Shown here piece after piece: positions 9,049 to 18,322 of a stretch of 64,000 nucleotides of DNA. The translations under genes and the position numbers were made by a program. The stretch's first letter is position 1; every line of letters begins with the position of its first letter. Origin of the DNA: Glaciimonas sp. CA11.2. Lineage in GTDB: Bacteria; Pseudomonadota; Gammaproteobacteria; Burkholderiales; Burkholderiaceae_D. The DNA is taken from assembly GCF_034314045.1 (NCBI RefSeq), contig NZ_JAVIWL010000001.1:744001-808000 (forward strand), given 5' to 3'. The notes beneath the pieces were generated by a model. It did no database searches. It was not told the DNA's origin and saw only the letters and a list, made by a program, of their open reading frames with translations.

Positions 9049-10901
9049 GTCGCTTCCTCGGCTTTCGCAGCGAGCGCGGTCTCATCAACTGGCGCGCCCA
9101 GATACGATGCGATGACCCGTGCGTCAGCGCGTACTGCAGCTGGCAAGCCTTCGGCAATTTTGCTACCGTGATCAAGCACAATGACGTGATCGGAAATTTT
9201 CATCACCAGATCCATGTGATGTTCAACCATGACGATGCTGATTCCAAGTTTGGCGATACTGACAATCAGATCCCCTAGTTCAGCACATTCCTGAGGATTT
9301 AACCCGGCGGCGGGTTCGTCAAGCAAGAGCAATAGCGGTTCGGTTGCGAGGGCACGCGCCAGTTCCACACGACGTTGCAGGCCATAAGCAAGACTACCGG
9401 CGGGCCGCAACGCCAATGACGTCAGACCAAAAAAATCCAGCACTGACGCGGTATGTTCGCGGGCTTGATGCTCCTCAGCGCGAGAGGACGGCAGTCCCAA
9501 CAAGGCACTGAAGAAACCGTTTTGCATGCGACAATGACGGCCAATAAGGATATTTTCCTGGACCGACAGCGCGCCAAACAAACGCAGGTTTTGGAACGTG
9601 CGCGCAATGCCCTGCCGACAAATAGCATGGCTGCTAAGCTGACCGATATCTTTGCCAAGAAACGCGATTCTTCCCGAACTGGCTGGAATGACGCCGCTAA
9701 GCATGTTAATCATGGTGGTTTTGCCAGCGCCGTTAGGACCAATCAGCGCATGAATTTTTCCTGACCGCAGAGAAAACGATACATCCTGAACCGGATGAAT
9801 GCCACCGAATGATTTGGCAAGATGGTGAACCTCCAGCAGTTCAGGCTTCGTTCCGCCCGCGTGTATTGCAGGAATCTCTTTTGCCAGTGCGGACAGTGCT
9901 GCGCGAGCGCCGCTCAATTCTGGCGACACTTCCGGCGCGGATGAGCGCGAGCGCACTAAGCGCGCACTTACCTTTTTGAGCAAACCAGCGACACCTTCAG
10001 GCATCACATACAGTGCAAACAGCAACAGCGCGCCATAGCCGAAATGCTGCACCGATGGCCAGCGAGCCAGATAAGCATCAATCAGCGTCAAAGTTATCGC
10101 GCCAATCAACGGTCCATACAGAGAACCGGCTCCGCCGAACAACACCAGCAATAAGATAAAAATCGACAGATTAAAACTGATGTAGTCGGAGTTAATATAC
10201 TGGCCATGTTGGGCTACCAGCCCACCGGCAACCCCGCAGCACACCCCAGCTATGACAAACGCCAACACCTTGTAACGATACACATTAACGCCCGCACAAG
10301 CGGCGGCAATTTCATCAGCCTGAATCGCCAGCCAGGCTCTGCCAAAGCGTCCAGTTAACAGATTACGCAATAGTAAATACGTAATCACCCCAAACACCAC
10401 CACCAGCCAGACCCACTGCAAGCCTGACAAGGGCGCGCCAGACAACGTCAGCGGTTTGACACCGTAAATCCCTTGCGCACCGCCAAAAACTTCGGTCCAT
10501 CCTGCGACCAATTTCTCTACCACGATGCCAAAAGCCAGTGTCACCATCGCCAAATAAGGACCACGCACGCGCAGCGAAGGCCATGCGATTAACGCACCGC
10601 ACAAGCCGGACAACACTGCGGCACCCAACAGCGCGCATACAGGATTCCAGTCGAAACGTGTACTCAAGATCGCTGTGCCATAAGCGCCAGCCGCAAACAA
10701 TCCAGCCTGTCCTAGCGATTTTTGTCCCGCAAATCCAACCAGAACATTCATTCCGGCGGCACAGAGAAAATACACGCCCATCATAAACAGCAGGCCCAAC
10801 TGATAGTCGTTGTCAGCCAACAAGCTAACGATAACAATCGCACCGACAACGGCAATGAGACCTAGCATCCCTTTGCGATCCATTTTGTGGTGCGCGCGCA
10901 T
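9042..10901 (-). CDS. livM: Fused HAAT permease-ATPase LivM-LivG (system 2)
   Basis: One frame of about 619 residues joins a complete LivM permease to a complete LivG ATPase. The first 330 residues hold the membrane segments and the LivM core VGFAGQKSLGQAGLFAAG plus the coupling loop QADEIAAACAGVN. After a linker rich in Ser, Ala and Glu, the ATPase half begins LEVHHLAKSFGGIHPVQDV, with Walker A GPNGAGKTTM, the LivG-type signature LAYGLQRRVELAR and Walker B LLLLDEPAAGLNPQ. The ATG at 10899-10901 shares a base with the livH stop (TGATG), so I prefer it to a start at 10949. Such fusions occur in other HAAT systems of proteobacteria. With one fused chain, the complex would need LivH and LivF as partners. 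Confidence 0.92.
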   Translation of the reverse strand: MRAHHKMDRKGMLGLIAVVGAIVIVSLLADNDYQLGLLFMMGVYFLCAAGMNVLVGFAGQKSLGQAGLFAAGAYGTAILSTRFDWNPVCALLGAAVLSGLCGALIAWPSLRVRGPYLAMVTLAFGIVVEKLVAGWTEVFGGAQGIYGVKPLTLSGAPLSGLQWVWLVVVFGVITYLLLRNLLTGRFGRAWLAIQADEIAAACAGVNVYRYKVLAFVIAGVCCGVAGGLVAQHGQYINSDYISFNLSIFILLLVLFGGAGSLYGPLIGAITLTLIDAYLARWPSVQHFGYGALLLFALYVMPEGVAGLLKKVSARLVRSRSSAPEVSPELSGARAALSALAKEIPAIHAGGTKPELLEVHHLAKSFGGIHPVQDVSFSLRSGKIHALIGPNGAGKTTMINMLSGVIPASSGRIAFLGKDIGQLSSHAICRQGIARTFQNLRLFGALSVQENILIGRHCRMQNGFFSALLGLPSSRAEEHQAREHTASVLDFFGLTSLALRPAGSLAYGLQRRVELARALATEPLLLLLDEPAAGLNPQECAELGDLIVSIAKLGISIVMVEHHMDLVMKISDHVIVLDHGSKIAEGLPAAVRADARVIASYLGAPVDETALAAKAEEATC

Positions 10902-11821
10902 CAGACTTTTTCCACCGGACGCAGACCCATCAGACCGTAAGGACGACATGCCAATACCACGATCACTAGCAGGAATACCACCACCTCACGCCATTGCGCC
11001 TGCCACAAATTGACCATCGATTCCACTACTCCCAGCGCGAAGCCACCCAGCACGCAGCCGCGTGGGTTCGACAATCCGCCGATGATGGCGGCAGAAAAGC
11101 CTTTGAGTGCAATGGCCAGACCGATAAATAGCGAAGCTGAGGTAATCGGCGCGATAAGGAATCCACCCAATCCGGCGAGACCGGAACTAAGCACGTAAGC
11201 GCCGATCATCATCGCCGATGCATTGATACCCATGGCCCCGGCGACGCGCGGATCATGCGCCACAGCACGCATCGCCTTACCAGTCATGGTGCTACGCATT
11301 ACCCAATCGAATACAAGCATGATGCCGATACTCACGCCGAGCGTGAGTATTTCCTGCGGACGCACACCGATACCGAACAGGTGCAATACCTTGTCGCCCA
11401 CCGGAGATGGAACAAATACTTGTGATGGTCCCCACAACGCGAGACCGCCGCTGGTCAGGATGATGCCGAAGCCGATGGTACTCATCACCCACGACATTCC
11501 GCCCTTGCCAGCAAACGGCCGTACCGCCAACAGATACAATAACAAGCCAGTACCACCGACGATGACCATCACTGCGATCGCCGCGAGAACCTGATGCCAG
11601 ACGACGAGCGGGACGTCGGACAATGAGGCATTCATCGGTTTTCCGGTCAGAAACCAGAGCGCCGATAAACCGATAAAAGCGCCAAAGGAAATAAAATCGC
11701 CCTGAGCAAAGTTCAGCGTTTTGGTCGTGGTAAAGGTGATGCTGAAGCTCAATGCGAACAACGCATAAGCTCCGCCGACCGCAAGACCGCTGATAATCGC
11801 TTGAATCACTGTGATCAGCAT
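10901..11821 (-). CDS. livH: HAAT ABC transporter permease LivH (system 2)
   Basis: Inner-membrane permease of 306 residues. GGAYALFALSFSITF and LNFAQGDFISFGAFIGL are the LivH landmark segments, and the coupling loop RAVAHDPRVAGAMGIN faces the ATPases. The C-terminus VVFLLVIVVLACRPYGLMG is the usual LivH end. It lies directly upstream of the fused permease-ATPase and 42 bases after livK of system 2. The family call is clear; the ligand of system 2 cannot be read from this protein. Confidence 0.94.
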   Translation of the reverse strand: MLITVIQAIISGLAVGGAYALFALSFSITFTTTKTLNFAQGDFISFGAFIGLSALWFLTGKPMNASLSDVPLVVWHQVLAAIAVMVIVGGTGLLLYLLAVRPFAGKGGMSWVMSTIGFGIILTSGGLALWGPSQVFVPSPVGDKVLHLFGIGVRPQEILTLGVSIGIMLVFDWVMRSTMTGKAMRAVAHDPRVAGAMGINASAMMIGAYVLSSGLAGLGGFLIAPITSASLFIGLAIALKGFSAAIIGGLSNPRGCVLGGFALGVVESMVNLWQAQWREVVVFLLVIVVLACRPYGLMGLRPVEKV

Positions 11822-11863
11822 GGCGAAATAAACCTTTCAGGAAAGTTAGCGTTGACGTCGATC

Positions 11864-13060
11864 TTATTTTTTATAATCGACAGTCATCAATGACTTGATC
11901 ACTGGATCGGAGTAAGCCACTAATTTTCCGTCTTGCCATTTCACCCAGCGATAGTCCGAGGAGCTGAGCGCTTCGCGATTGGTTGCCGAGAATGGTTTGG
12001 CATAGGTCTTCATCACGCCATCGACATTGCCCTGCAAATTTTCCAGTGCGTTGCGCACCTTTGCACCGTCAGTACTATTGGCTTGCTTGATCGCCGCCGA
12101 TAGCAGCAGAACCGCATCATAGGCATGACCGGCGATACCAAACGGGCTCGACGGCATCTTTGGCGCAATACGCTCAAACAGTTTTTGTTGGCGTGGGGTG
12201 CGGTCATCGGTCAGCGTTTGTAGGAAAGTTGGACGCATTGCGGCGCCGCCAGCTATCTCGTTAAAGGAAGGTTGCTGGATGCCCCACGACATCAGCGTCG
12301 TTGGCGTATAACCTATCTTTTCCATGCTACGCATCAGTTGGGCGGAAGGAACAGCCTGCGCCCACACGATCAAGGTGTCGACTCCCGCGGCTTTGCATTT
12401 ATTTAATTGCGACGTCATGTCGGTATCCGCCACAGCAAATTTTTCGCTGCAACCGGGTACGATTTGATGTAACTGTCCGACTTCTTCAATATCCTTCAAG
12501 CCGCCCTGACCGAAACCCGTGGTCTCGACCATGTAGCCGATCTTTTTACTCGTCGGATTTTTGCTGGCGTAGGCCATTAGTGCTGCGATGGAATCACGGT
12601 CAACCATGGAGACGCGAAACATATAGTTATCCACCCCTTTGCTCATCGGAAAGGTAATCGCAGTCGCTGATCCAATCGCGCCAATAACGGGAATTTTCTT
12701 TTGATTGGCAATATGCTTCCAGGCCAACGCATTGCCTGAATTGGTCGGCCCGATCACGGCGACGACCTTCTCGGCGTCGATCAGTTCGGACATGTTTTGC
12801 ATCGACTTTTGTGGCTGCGAAAGATCATCCCGCGTGACCAGACTCAGCTTGCGCCCTAAAACACCACCACTGGCATTGATGTCTTCGATTGCAGCTTGAA
12901 TACCGAATACCGCGGCCTTCCCGCTAAGTGCCGATGGCGATGCCGACAGATCGCCGTTAAAGCCGATCTTAATGTCCTCGGCATGCACCGCTACAGTGTT
13001 TGCCGCGAACAATGCTGCCAGCGCCAATCCCTGTCGAATTTTTTTCTGTGTAATTGTCAT
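11864..13060 (-). CDS. livK: Periplasmic substrate-binding protein LivK-like (system 2)
   Basis: Periplasmic type I binding protein of 398 residues. GGAGGGG precedes the ATG. A signal peptide ends near AVHA, and the mature protein begins EDIKIGFNGDLSASPSALSG, then GIQAAIEDINASGGVLGRK, typical of HAAT receptors. It heads the system 2 operon and follows BVMO 1 after a 121-base gap. The placement behind a BVMO and ahead of an SDR and GST suggests the ligand belongs to the same degradation route; this is inference from neighbours. Confidence 0.93.
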   Translation of the reverse strand: MTITQKKIRQGLALAALFAANTVAVHAEDIKIGFNGDLSASPSALSGKAAVFGIQAAIEDINASGGVLGRKLSLVTRDDLSQPQKSMQNMSELIDAEKVVAVIGPTNSGNALAWKHIANQKKIPVIGAIGSATAITFPMSKGVDNYMFRVSMVDRDSIAALMAYASKNPTSKKIGYMVETTGFGQGGLKDIEEVGQLHQIVPGCSEKFAVADTDMTSQLNKCKAAGVDTLIVWAQAVPSAQLMRSMEKIGYTPTTLMSWGIQQPSFNEIAGGAAMRPTFLQTLTDDRTPRQQKLFERIAPKMPSSPFGIAGHAYDAVLLLSAAIKQANSTDGAKVRNALENLQGNVDGVMKTYAKPFSATNREALSSSDYRWVKWQDGKLVAYSDPVIKSLMTVDYKK

Positions 13061-13181
13061 ATTGTGTCCCCTCCGGTTGGTTGCACCTGTGCCGTAGTTA
13101 ATCTGCGGTCTACTGGTGTGCTGGGTGCTGCTGGGTCTTGCTGGTGTTGTCTGCTTCTAATTACTCTGATTGCTACAATAT

Positions 13182-14849
13182 TTAAGAAAGAGTGCTTAGA
13201 TGAAAGCCCTCATATCCGCGTTCTGCGACCTCATTACATTTTTTGCGGTAGGGCACCACACCGCCAACATACGGCATGAACACGCGTGGCTTGCCGGGTA
13301 CGTTGGCACCGACGTACCATGAATTAGCTAGCGGAAACAAAGTCTTGTCGGCGACTTCGTTGACATGCGCCACCCACAGCTCTTCTGCCACGCGATCAGC
13401 CTCAATCGTTTTATGTCCATGTTCACCCATCCATGACAGACAATCGGCGATCCACTCAACATGCTGCTCGATGGCAAAAATCATATTCGACAGCACCGAA
13501 GGGCTGCCCGGGCCGGTAATGGTGAACAGGTTAGGAAAACCCGCCATCATCAAGCCCAAATAAGTGCGCGGGCCATTTTCCCATTTGCTGGCCAGGGTTT
13601 CCCCGGCACGACCAACGATATCGATCTTCGATAGTGCACCGGTCATGGCGTCATAGCCGGTTGCAAAGACAATGCTATCGAGCGGGTAATGTGTGTCCGT
13701 CGTCTGCAAGCCGCTAGCCGTAATGGAAGTGATCGGCGCGGCACGCAGATCGACCAATGTGACGCTATCGCGGTTATAGGTGCTGTAGTAGTTGGTGTCG
13801 ACGCAAATCCGTTTAGCACCAATTGGGTAACCTTTTGGCGTCAGCAAATCGGCCACTTTAGGATCATCTACGATAGCGCCGATCTGGCTTCTGACGAATT
13901 CCGCAGCGCTATCGTTGGACCTGATATCAAGCATCAGGTCGTTGAACGAGTGCATAAAATTGACACCACCCGCTTGCCAACGGCGTGAATATTCGACCTG
14001 TTGTTCAGCGCTGCTAACCTCGTGCGCTTTATGCGGACTTTTTTCGTACAAGGTTCCGGAGCTGGTGTCCTCACGGGCCTGCTGACGCAAACCGGCGTAG
14101 TTATCCTTCCATTTCCGCTGAGCCGCGTCTGTCATAGGAACATTGCGCGCTGGCACGCTGAAGTTCGGCGTGCGCTGAAATGCAAACAATTGCGCCGCCT
14201 GTTGCGCGATGACAGGAATACACTGAATTCCCGAAGATCCGGTACCGATTACGCCGACGCGCTGGCCACAAAAATCGACAGGCTCGTGCGGCCAGTTACC
14301 GGTGTGATAGACATTTCCTTCGAAGGCATCGATACCAACAATATCCGGCATGCGGGTCGACGACAGGCAACCGGTTGCCATGATGCAGAAACGTGCAAAA
14401 ATGTGCTCACCATGCTCGGTACTGACATCCCATAAACCTTGTTCTTCGTTGTAATGTGCAGCGCTAACGCTGGTCTGGAATGTAATATCCTTGCGCAAAT
14501 CGAAACGCTCAGCGACATGCGACGCATAAGCCAATATTTCAGGCTGCGCTGCGAATCGTTCAGTCCATTCATACTCCTGCTGCAACTCTTCGGAAAACGA
14601 GTAGGAATACTGCATGCTCTCGACATCACAACGCGCACCGGGATAGCGGTTCCAATACCAAACGCCACCGACGTCATCGCCTTTTTCAAATGCACGCACC
14701 TTCAATCCCAATGCGCGCAAACGGTGCAGCATGTACAAGCCGCCGAAGCCTGCACCAATCACAACGGCATCCACCACTTCGCCACTGGCACTGGACAAAG
14801 GAGTAGTTTTCGCCTGCGCGTTACTAAACGGTTCGACAGCATCTGGCAT
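13182..14849 (-). CDS. Type I Baeyer-Villiger monooxygenase (BVMO 1)
   Basis: FAD- and NADPH-dependent monooxygenase of 555 residues that would insert an oxygen atom next to a ketone to give an ester or lactone. The FAD Rossmann motif GAGFGG lies at about residues 32-37, the BVMO fingerprint FxGxxxHTxxWP at 176-187 (F176, G178, H182, W186), and the second NADPH-binding GTGSSG at 202-207. DVGGVWYWNRYPGARCD matches the cyclohexanone/phenylacetone monooxygenase group. GAGGAG precedes the ATG. It is a close relative of BVMO 2 (55130) and BVMO 3 (62961). Length and motifs are complete, so it should be active; the ketone it uses is unknown. Confidence 0.93.
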   Translation of the reverse strand: MPDAVEPFSNAQAKTTPLSSASGEVVDAVVIGAGFGGLYMLHRLRALGLKVRAFEKGDDVGGVWYWNRYPGARCDVESMQYSYSFSEELQQEYEWTERFAAQPEILAYASHVAERFDLRKDITFQTSVSAAHYNEEQGLWDVSTEHGEHIFARFCIMATGCLSSTRMPDIVGIDAFEGNVYHTGNWPHEPVDFCGQRVGVIGTGSSGIQCIPVIAQQAAQLFAFQRTPNFSVPARNVPMTDAAQRKWKDNYAGLRQQAREDTSSGTLYEKSPHKAHEVSSAEQQVEYSRRWQAGGVNFMHSFNDLMLDIRSNDSAAEFVRSQIGAIVDDPKVADLLTPKGYPIGAKRICVDTNYYSTYNRDSVTLVDLRAAPITSITASGLQTTDTHYPLDSIVFATGYDAMTGALSKIDIVGRAGETLASKWENGPRTYLGLMMAGFPNLFTITGPGSPSVLSNMIFAIEQHVEWIADCLSWMGEHGHKTIEADRVAEELWVAHVNEVADKTLFPLANSWYVGANVPGKPRVFMPYVGGVVPYRKKCNEVAERGYEGFHLSTLS

Positions 14850-14895
14850 TATGTCTCCTCAGCCCTACGGCCCTAATATTTATTTTTATAGTATT

Positions 14896-14993
14896 GACTT
14901 ACCCCAAAATGCCCCAGCGGCGTTGTGCTCTCCTTGCCGTAGTAGCGCACTGTCTCCGTCGGCACGCCTTCCTGGGACAATTTTGGGTAAGTC
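14896..14993. repeat. Dispersed inverted-repeat element, copy A
   Basis: A 98-base element with terminal arms GACTTACCCCAAAAT and ATTTTGGGTAAGTC, which pair except for one extra C. Inside, in reverse orientation, are the family core pieces GCCCCAGCGGCGTTGTGC and CGTCGGCACGCCT. It lies 17 bases downstream of the amidohydrolase stop codon and upstream of BVMO 1 on the opposite side. The central hairpin is weaker in this copy than in the others. No open frame of interest is present. Confidence 0.85.
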
Positions 14994-15010
14994 CTAATCA
15001 TCAAAGCAAC

Positions 15011-16042
15011 TTAACGTCCCAACCGATAAAAGTTGCTCGCCGTATCGTGGAACAATGACGCTTTTTCCGTTGCTGATGCACCGGAGGCTATGCGCTTGAA
15101 TGCGTTCCATAGAACGGGATAGCTACACATACCTTTATCGACCGGAAAATTACTTTCAAACATGCAGCGATCTGCACCGAAGTGTTCGATACAAGCTTCG
15201 ATGTACGGGCGCCATGCAGTCGACAACTCGCCGGACGATGGTGGAATCGGTTCTTTATGAAATTCAAATCCGATGACCGCCATTGCCAAACCACCCAACT
15301 TGACGTGCACATTAGGACACGTCGCTAACGTTTTCATTGAAGCTAACCAGTGCGTAAATACGGTGTCACGTTTACCAACATAGGGACCCACACCAAGTGG
15401 ACCGCCGGTATGATTCAACACAATCGGGGTCTCGGGAAAAGCCCGCGCCAATGCCGTCAGTTCATCAATTTGCGTGTGATAAAGCCACGCATCAAACGTC
15501 ATATTAAACGCCTGCAAACGACCAAAACCGGTACGGAATGTCGGGTCAGAAAATAGGTGCTCTTGTGGACGCCCCAACAAACTGGCGGAAAATGCCTCAT
15601 GCCGTGCCGAGATATGGCGGATACCGCGGAAGCGGCCATGGCCTGCGTCGATGTGTGCCGCTAACAAGGCATCAACTTTGTCTCCCAAAAGCAAATTGCC
15701 AGCACCGACAATACCGGCGCAAATGCGGGTTTTTTCATCGCGGCGTTCGCACTCTTCAGCAACTGCCGTGACGAATGTCGTTTCTCCAACCGAACGCAAT
15801 TCTTCCGGTCCATCGGTACGATATGCATATCCACACTGAGAAAAAACAGTCGCTACAACGTTGTGACCGGAATTGGTATCAGCTAAAATTTCGTCAAGGA
15901 AATAGCCGCCTTCGCGCTCCCACAAATGATGGTGCGGATCGATGATCGGCAAATCCGGTTCGATGATTTCTTCCTGCAAACGGAGCAACCAGGCTGGATC
16001 AAGTGAAATGTGCTGTAAAACCGGAATGGACGTATTTGACAT
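15011..16042 (-). CDS. Amidohydrolase_2 family metal-dependent hydrolase, possible lactonase
   Basis: TIM-barrel hydrolase of about 343 residues in the amidohydrolase_2 group (COG3618), which includes fuconolactonase-like and pyrone-dicarboxylate lactonase-like enzymes. The metal-binding HxH motif is in LPIIDPHHHLW near the N-terminus; later VLNHTGGPLG and the terminal CMFESNFPVDKG give the further His and the catalytic Asp region. The ATG at 16040-16042 is chosen because the longer frame to 16114 adds residues not expected for the family. It stands between the TauD-like dioxygenase and BVMO 1 on the same strand. Opening the lactone made by a BVMO is an attractive role, inferred from family and position. 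Confidence 0.85.
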   Translation of the reverse strand: MSNTSIPVLQHISLDPAWLLRLQEEIIEPDLPIIDPHHHLWEREGGYFLDEILADTNSGHNVVATVFSQCGYAYRTDGPEELRSVGETTFVTAVAEECERRDEKTRICAGIVGAGNLLLGDKVDALLAAHIDAGHGRFRGIRHISARHEAFSASLLGRPQEHLFSDPTFRTGFGRLQAFNMTFDAWLYHTQIDELTALARAFPETPIVLNHTGGPLGVGPYVGKRDTVFTHWLASMKTLATCPNVHVKLGGLAMAVIGFEFHKEPIPPSSGELSTAWRPYIEACIEHFGADRCMFESNFPVDKGMCSYPVLWNAFKRIASGASATEKASLFHDTASNFYRLGR

Positions 16043-16149
16043 GGGAAAGCTTTCAGTTAGCGTTAAAAACAAGCACGATTTGCCATCTTCAGTCCAGAGC
16101 CGCACATAAACCAATACGCTTGAATCTTGACTGAAATATCTACCGCGAT

Positions 16150-17046
16150 TTAGGCCGCAACCACCGCTGCTTCGCCCACGATTGTGGTGCGATGCATGAC
16201 GCGACGTTCGTCAGCGTCGAACTTGGTCACCTGATGCATGGTGCAACGGTTGTCCCACAACACGACATCGTCGGTTTCCCAACGATGCGAGTAAACAAAT
16301 TGCGGCTGGCCCGAGAACGCGGTCAGTTCGGCAATCAGTTTGCGTCCTTCTTCAGAAGACATGCCTTCGACTTCCTCGTTATAGATCGGGCTGATGTAAA
16401 GCGATTTACGGCCAGTTCCTGGGTGAATCCGCACCAGTGGTTGCCATACCGGTGGCATCGCAGCGCGCTCTTCGTCTGTCAGTGGACGCAAGGAATTCTG
16501 TTTTTGCAAAAATTCAAAGTCATGCAAAGCGCGACGGCCTTCAATGGCCTTCTTCAGTGATTCTGGCAGCGCTTCATAGACCGCATACATATTGGTGAAT
16601 TGGGTTTCGCCTCCACTACGGCTGACTTCGATCCCGTGCAGCAGAGATCCGGTGCAGGGTATCGCACGGTAGCTACTGTCGGTGTGCCAAAATTGCGCCA
16701 ATGACACCTGACGCGCTGTTGGGTGCGACAGTGGCATCAATACATTATTTTCATCAACGTTGGAGACACGGAAAATTTCGCGTACGCTTTTTGAGCGAAT
16801 GATGTCCTGGTGAAATATTTCGGGCTCACCGAAATTGCGCGTAAATTCAACATGTTCCTGATCAGTAATATGCTGATTCGGAAAAACTAACACCAGATGA
16901 TCCATCCAGATATCGTTCAACAGACGCATGGTTTCCTGATCCAGCTTCTGACGCATATCGACACCAAGTACTTCGGCGCCAAGCGTGGTGCCCAACGGGC
17001 GTACCGTAAGTGACGCGTTGGACGTATTTTTGACGTAAGACGACAT
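16150..17046 (-). CDS. TauD/TfdA family Fe(II)/2-oxoglutarate dioxygenase
   Basis: Non-haem iron dioxygenase of 298 residues. The iron triad appears as H121 and D123 in FWHTDSSY and H271 in CTMHQV, with R282 or R286 placed to bind 2-oxoglutarate. These spacings fit TauD, TfdA and related enzymes that hydroxylate a substrate and couple it to 2-oxoglutarate decarboxylation. GGAG precedes the ATG. It follows the cupin gene by 118 bases on the same strand and leads to the amidohydrolase. Substrates in this family range from sulfonates to phenoxyacetates and carboxylates, so the exact reaction is open. Confidence 0.9.
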   Translation of the reverse strand: MSSYVKNTSNASLTVRPLGTTLGAEVLGVDMRQKLDQETMRLLNDIWMDHLVLVFPNQHITDQEHVEFTRNFGEPEIFHQDIIRSKSVREIFRVSNVDENNVLMPLSHPTARQVSLAQFWHTDSSYRAIPCTGSLLHGIEVSRSGGETQFTNMYAVYEALPESLKKAIEGRRALHDFEFLQKQNSLRPLTDEERAAMPPVWQPLVRIHPGTGRKSLYISPIYNEEVEGMSSEEGRKLIAELTAFSGQPQFVYSHRWETDDVVLWDNRCTMHQVTKFDADERRVMHRTTIVGEAAVVAA

Positions 17047-17163
17047 AAAGATATCTCCAGATCCACAAAAGGAATGTTTAGTTTTAGGTGTAATTTAGGT
17101 GTAGCAAAAGGCGGCACAAACGTGCCGCCATGGTGGACTGCTGCCGCGCTCAAAGGAGGCCAA

Positions 17164-18111
17164 TCAGTCGGCGAAAGAAAAGCCCATCGCCCGGGTGTAA
17201 TAGTAGATGCCGCCATCCTGGATAATCAGGAACATGGCGCGCTTGTCACCCTCGTTGTGATGCGAGTGAACTGACACCGCTGGCGTCACGGTCGTGGCCC
17301 ATTGCGACCAATCCTTACGCTTGCCATCGACAATCGAATAGCAGCCTTCGCCCTGAATAATCAGTGCCATCGCCATCGCATTGTGTCGATGCGGACGCTG
17401 TGCATCGCCAGGCTGAAGAGAGTTCATCGCCACGGTCAGCGTTGGCAACACATTGCGAATTGCCAGTTGCGACGTAGACGATAAAATCAACGCAGAGCCG
17501 GGAATGTCTTTGCCACGCCCTACCGCGTATAACAGATCGATTTGTTTAGTAATTTCATCGGCGGGATAGTGAACGACGCAGGTTGGAGATTTGCCTTGCT
17601 CAGGCGCGCGCAGATGCTCGAACGCGAGTTGCGGTTCGTTCGTGACGATCCACAATACGGCATCGGTGCCGTGCGCGTGATAACGATGCACGCCGCCACC
17701 GGGAAGCACGAACACATCGCCAGTGCTCCAGTCGATTTGCTCGGATTCGCAATCGGTCGTGCCGGTGCCCGTGATGACATAGACGATGATTCCGCTGGCA
17801 ATAAATTCGGTGCTTAAGGTCTCACCTGCTTTGATCTTGGCGTAACGCGCCAACGACAAAGGTGTCGTTGCCGGAACCGCGCTTTCCAGCTGCGCCGAGA
17901 CGTCACAAGCGATCAGGCCAGTTGGCGTGTCGGGATGCAAAGCCTTTGCTGGCTCATCAATAAAGCTTTGATCAGGTACCGCGGGCAGTTTGACGTCAAA
18001 GGCGTTACCAGTATTGAAATACCGGGCCGATGCTTGTGCCTTAGTTTTCGGTGCAGCCGCTAGCTGAACGGGTAAATCCGCAATTGTCGTAGGACGCGTT
18101 GCTTCAGTCAT
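17164..18111 (-). CDS. Double-cupin, gentisate 1,2-dioxygenase-like protein
   Basis: Bicupin of 315 residues. The first cupin spans about residues 95-165 with GDVFVLPGGGVHRYHAHG; the second has RPHRHNAMAMALIIQGEG and ends with SVHSHHNEGDKRAMFLIIQDG, the arrangement seen in gentisate and salicylate ring-cleavage dioxygenases. Metal-binding His residues are visible in both halves. AGGAG precedes the ATG. It is the first gene of the minus-strand block that continues with the TauD-like dioxygenase and the amidohydrolase. No accessory gentisate genes (maleylpyruvate isomerase or hydrolase) are nearby unless the GST-like protein acts as an isomerase, so gentisate itself is not assured. Confidence 0.8.
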   Translation of the reverse strand: MTEATRPTTIADLPVQLAAAPKTKAQASARYFNTGNAFDVKLPAVPDQSFIDEPAKALHPDTPTGLIACDVSAQLESAVPATTPLSLARYAKIKAGETLSTEFIASGIIVYVITGTGTTDCESEQIDWSTGDVFVLPGGGVHRYHAHGTDAVLWIVTNEPQLAFEHLRAPEQGKSPTCVVHYPADEITKQIDLLYAVGRGKDIPGSALILSSTSQLAIRNVLPTLTVAMNSLQPGDAQRPHRHNAMAMALIIQGEGCYSIVDGKRKDWSQWATTVTPAVSVHSHHNEGDKRAMFLIIQDGGIYYYTRAMGFSFAD

Positions 18112-18207
18112 GGTGATCTCCTAGTGTTCTGTTGCCGTTGGTCCTCCCTCGCGGGTAAGCGCCAAACGATCTTTATGTGTATTACGTTACGCCGCTCACC
18201 CCGCAGG

Positions 18208-18232
18208 GTCAAACGAGAAATTCTTGTCGATA
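18208..18232. promoter_or_regulatory. Candidate operator upstream of the cupin gene
   Basis: A 25-base stretch starting GTCAAACGAGAAATTC, about 97 bases before the cupin start. Its core ACGAGAA-A-TTCTTGT is an imperfect inverted repeat. Almost the same 25 bases (two differences) recur at 21317-21341, in the region upstream of the acyl-CoA ligase. Two copies in non-coding DNA around LysR and AraC genes suggest a shared regulatory site; the regulator is inferred only. Confidence 0.45.
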
Positions 18233-18322
18233 CCGATCACTGCAAACACCACTTAACAACATTGTTGCGTGGCTTTAGGACACCTTTCCACTGAGTCTAT
18301 GCACTACACCTATTCACTGCAC

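Noticed and set aside
13061-13181. CTG/GGT-rich stretch between BVMO 1 and livK (system 2)
   Set aside because: Looks repetitive by eye (GCTGGGTGCTGCTGGG), but it does not match the dispersed element family and shows no pairing.
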